From: Aurantibacillus circumpalustris
Lineage (GTDB): Bacteria > Bacteroidota > Bacteroidia > B-17B0 > Aurantibacillaceae
Assembly (NCBI RefSeq): GCF_029625215.1
Contig: NZ_CP121197.1
Span: 3,224,001 to 3,288,000 of the forward strand
DNA length: 64,000 bases
Direction of reading: 5' to 3'
In this document: positions 63,247-64,000 of the stretch, in pieces
How positions within the stretch are numbered: position 1 is the first letter of the stretch
How the letters are laid out: each line of letters begins with the position of its first letter
Program-made: the position numbers and the translations under genes
Notes under the pieces: generated by a model
The model's input: only the letters and a program-made list of their open reading frames with translations
Told to the model about the DNA's origin: nothing
Database searches by the model: none

Positions 63247-64000
63247 ATCGTAAAAAGTTGTATAGTTATAGGAGGTGGAGCTGCAGGTTTTTTTGCTGCT
63301 ATTAACTTAGCAAAAAAAAATCCAAATTATAAAATCACCATTCTTGAAAAAACAAACAAACTACTTTCTAAAGTAAAAGTCTCTGGTGGCGGCCGTTGCA
63401 ATGTAACACACCATTGTTTTGAAAATTCGGAGCTAGTAAAAAATTATCCCAGAGGGAATAAAGAGCTACAACAAGTTTTTTCAAAATTTAGTGTTCAAAA
63501 TACCATAGATTGGTTTAAACAACACGGTGTTATTTTAAAAACAGAAGAAGACGGCCGTATGTTCCCTTACTCCAACGACAGTCAAACCATTATTGATTGT
63601 TTTTTAGAACTTGCCAAAAAGCTAAACATAAAAATCGTAGCGCAGTGCGAGGTCTTTTCAATCCAAAAAAATACTGAACACTTTATTCTTAAAACCAATA
63701 AAGACATTCTATCAGCAGATGTGATAATTTGTGCTTTAGGTGGTCACAATAAAACAGGCGCTTATGATATTTTGAAAAACATTGGGCACACCATTGATAA
63801 ACCAATTCCAAGCCTTTTTACATTAAACCTTCCAAACGAATCCATAAAAAAAGATCTTCAAGGAATTAGTGTAAAAAATGCTCAAGTGCTAATTGAAGGC
63901 ACGAAATTAAATTACAATGGTCCTATTTTAATTACCCATTGGGGTTTAAGTGGGCCAGCTGTTTTGAAATTATCGGCCTTTGCAGCGAAAGAATTTTTCG
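63247..64000 (+). CDS. HI0933/YhiN family FAD-dependent oxidoreductase (partial, non-canonical start)
   Basis: The frame runs off the window end; about 251 residues are seen. The N-terminal FAD fingerprint is KSCIVIGGGAAGFFAAINL, followed by ILEKTNKLLSKVKVSGGGRCNVTHH, the diagnostic HI0933/YhiN block, then DGRMFPYSNDSQ, VIICALGGHN and THWGLSGPAVLKLSAFAA. The family consists of soluble flavoproteins of unresolved reaction. The frame is closed by a TAA at 63235-63237, and no ATG, GTG or TTG lies between it and the fingerprint; ATT (63238) and ATC (63247) are the only near-cognate options. ATC gives the family's usual short lead of a few residues before the fingerprint. Confidence 0.88.
   Translation, partial: MVKSCIVIGGGAAGFFAAINLAKKNPNYKITILEKTNKLLSKVKVSGGGRCNVTHHCFENSELVKNYPRGNKELQQVFSKFSVQNTIDWFKQHGVILKTEEDGRMFPYSNDSQTIIDCFLELAKKLNIKIVAQCEVFSIQKNTEHFILKTNKDILSADVIICALGGHNKTGAYDILKNIGHTIDKPIPSLFTLNLPNESIKKDLQGISVKNAQVLIEGTKLNYNGPILITHWGLSGPAVLKLSAFAAKEFF

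Overview
The window is chromosomal DNA of a Bacteroidota bacterium. The evidence is AT-rich intergenic DNA, promoter boxes of the TAnnTTTG type, and at least seven proteins with type IX secretion (T9SS) C-terminal sorting domains (five type A, two type B/CHU_C). Regulators of LytS/LytTR and HisKA_2 type and SusCD-free surface-protein clusters fit as well. I cannot assign a genus. There are no rRNA, tRNA, CRISPR or phage genes and no intact insertion sequence. No core T9SS machinery is present except the tail of a PorU2-like C25 peptidase at the left edge.

Layout. 1-7.4 kb: end of the PorU2-like gene, then a glycan cluster with a GT-C membrane glycosyltransferase, two convergent FkbM methyltransferases with abutting stop codons, a class I methyltransferase, and a methyltransferase-GT2 fusion. 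7.5-9.7 kb: an APC amino-acid permease and an F420/NADP oxidoreductase-like protein. 9.7-14.4 kb: two paralogous LamG-type T9SS cargo proteins. 14.4-17.4 kb: a NatAB-like ABC exporter and a DUF502 protein. 18.1-24.8 kb: a LytS/LytTR two-component pair followed by a 1381-residue T9SS beta-helix protein and a strong terminator. 24.9-29.1 kb: a DUF4190 lipoprotein, a truncated PorE-like TPR/PD40 protein, an SGNH hydrolase with a sorting tail, VF530 and RNase H. 29.2-31.8 kb: DUF7793-like protein, HisKA_2 kinase and OmpR-type regulator in one operon, followed by a DEAD-box protein with only one RecA domain. 31.9-37.1 kb: small secreted Pro/Lys-rich protein, SirB1-like protein, a hairpin-rich intergenic element, an M43 metalloprotease and P5C dehydrogenase. 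37.2-39.4 kb: an MMPL/RND transporter. 39.6-63.1 kb: two giant adjacent T9SS type B proteins (3096 and 4610 residues). 63.2 kb to the end: the start of a HI0933/YhiN flavoprotein.

The most notable system is the giant pair. Together they carry 17 copies of a compound module (LamG followed by a choice-of-anchor-D/ASH Ig-like domain, about 1.05 kb each), then 10 and 7 Ig-like repeats and a type B sorting domain. Modules are duplicated, shuffled between the genes and differ in number, while the membrane-proximal module and tail are conserved in position. This looks like an evolving repeat-length surface adhesin or gliding-type filament family.

A second theme is unusual translation initiation. 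Two ordinary, well-conserved genes (MMPL transporter and YhiN flavoprotein) have no ATG, GTG or TTG that could give their conserved N-terminus. The only plausible starts are ATT (37203) and ATC (63247), each placed exactly four bases after a promoter -7 box, as expected for leaderless mRNAs. Other genes (DUF502, SirB1-like) have their ATG 5-6 bases after such a box.
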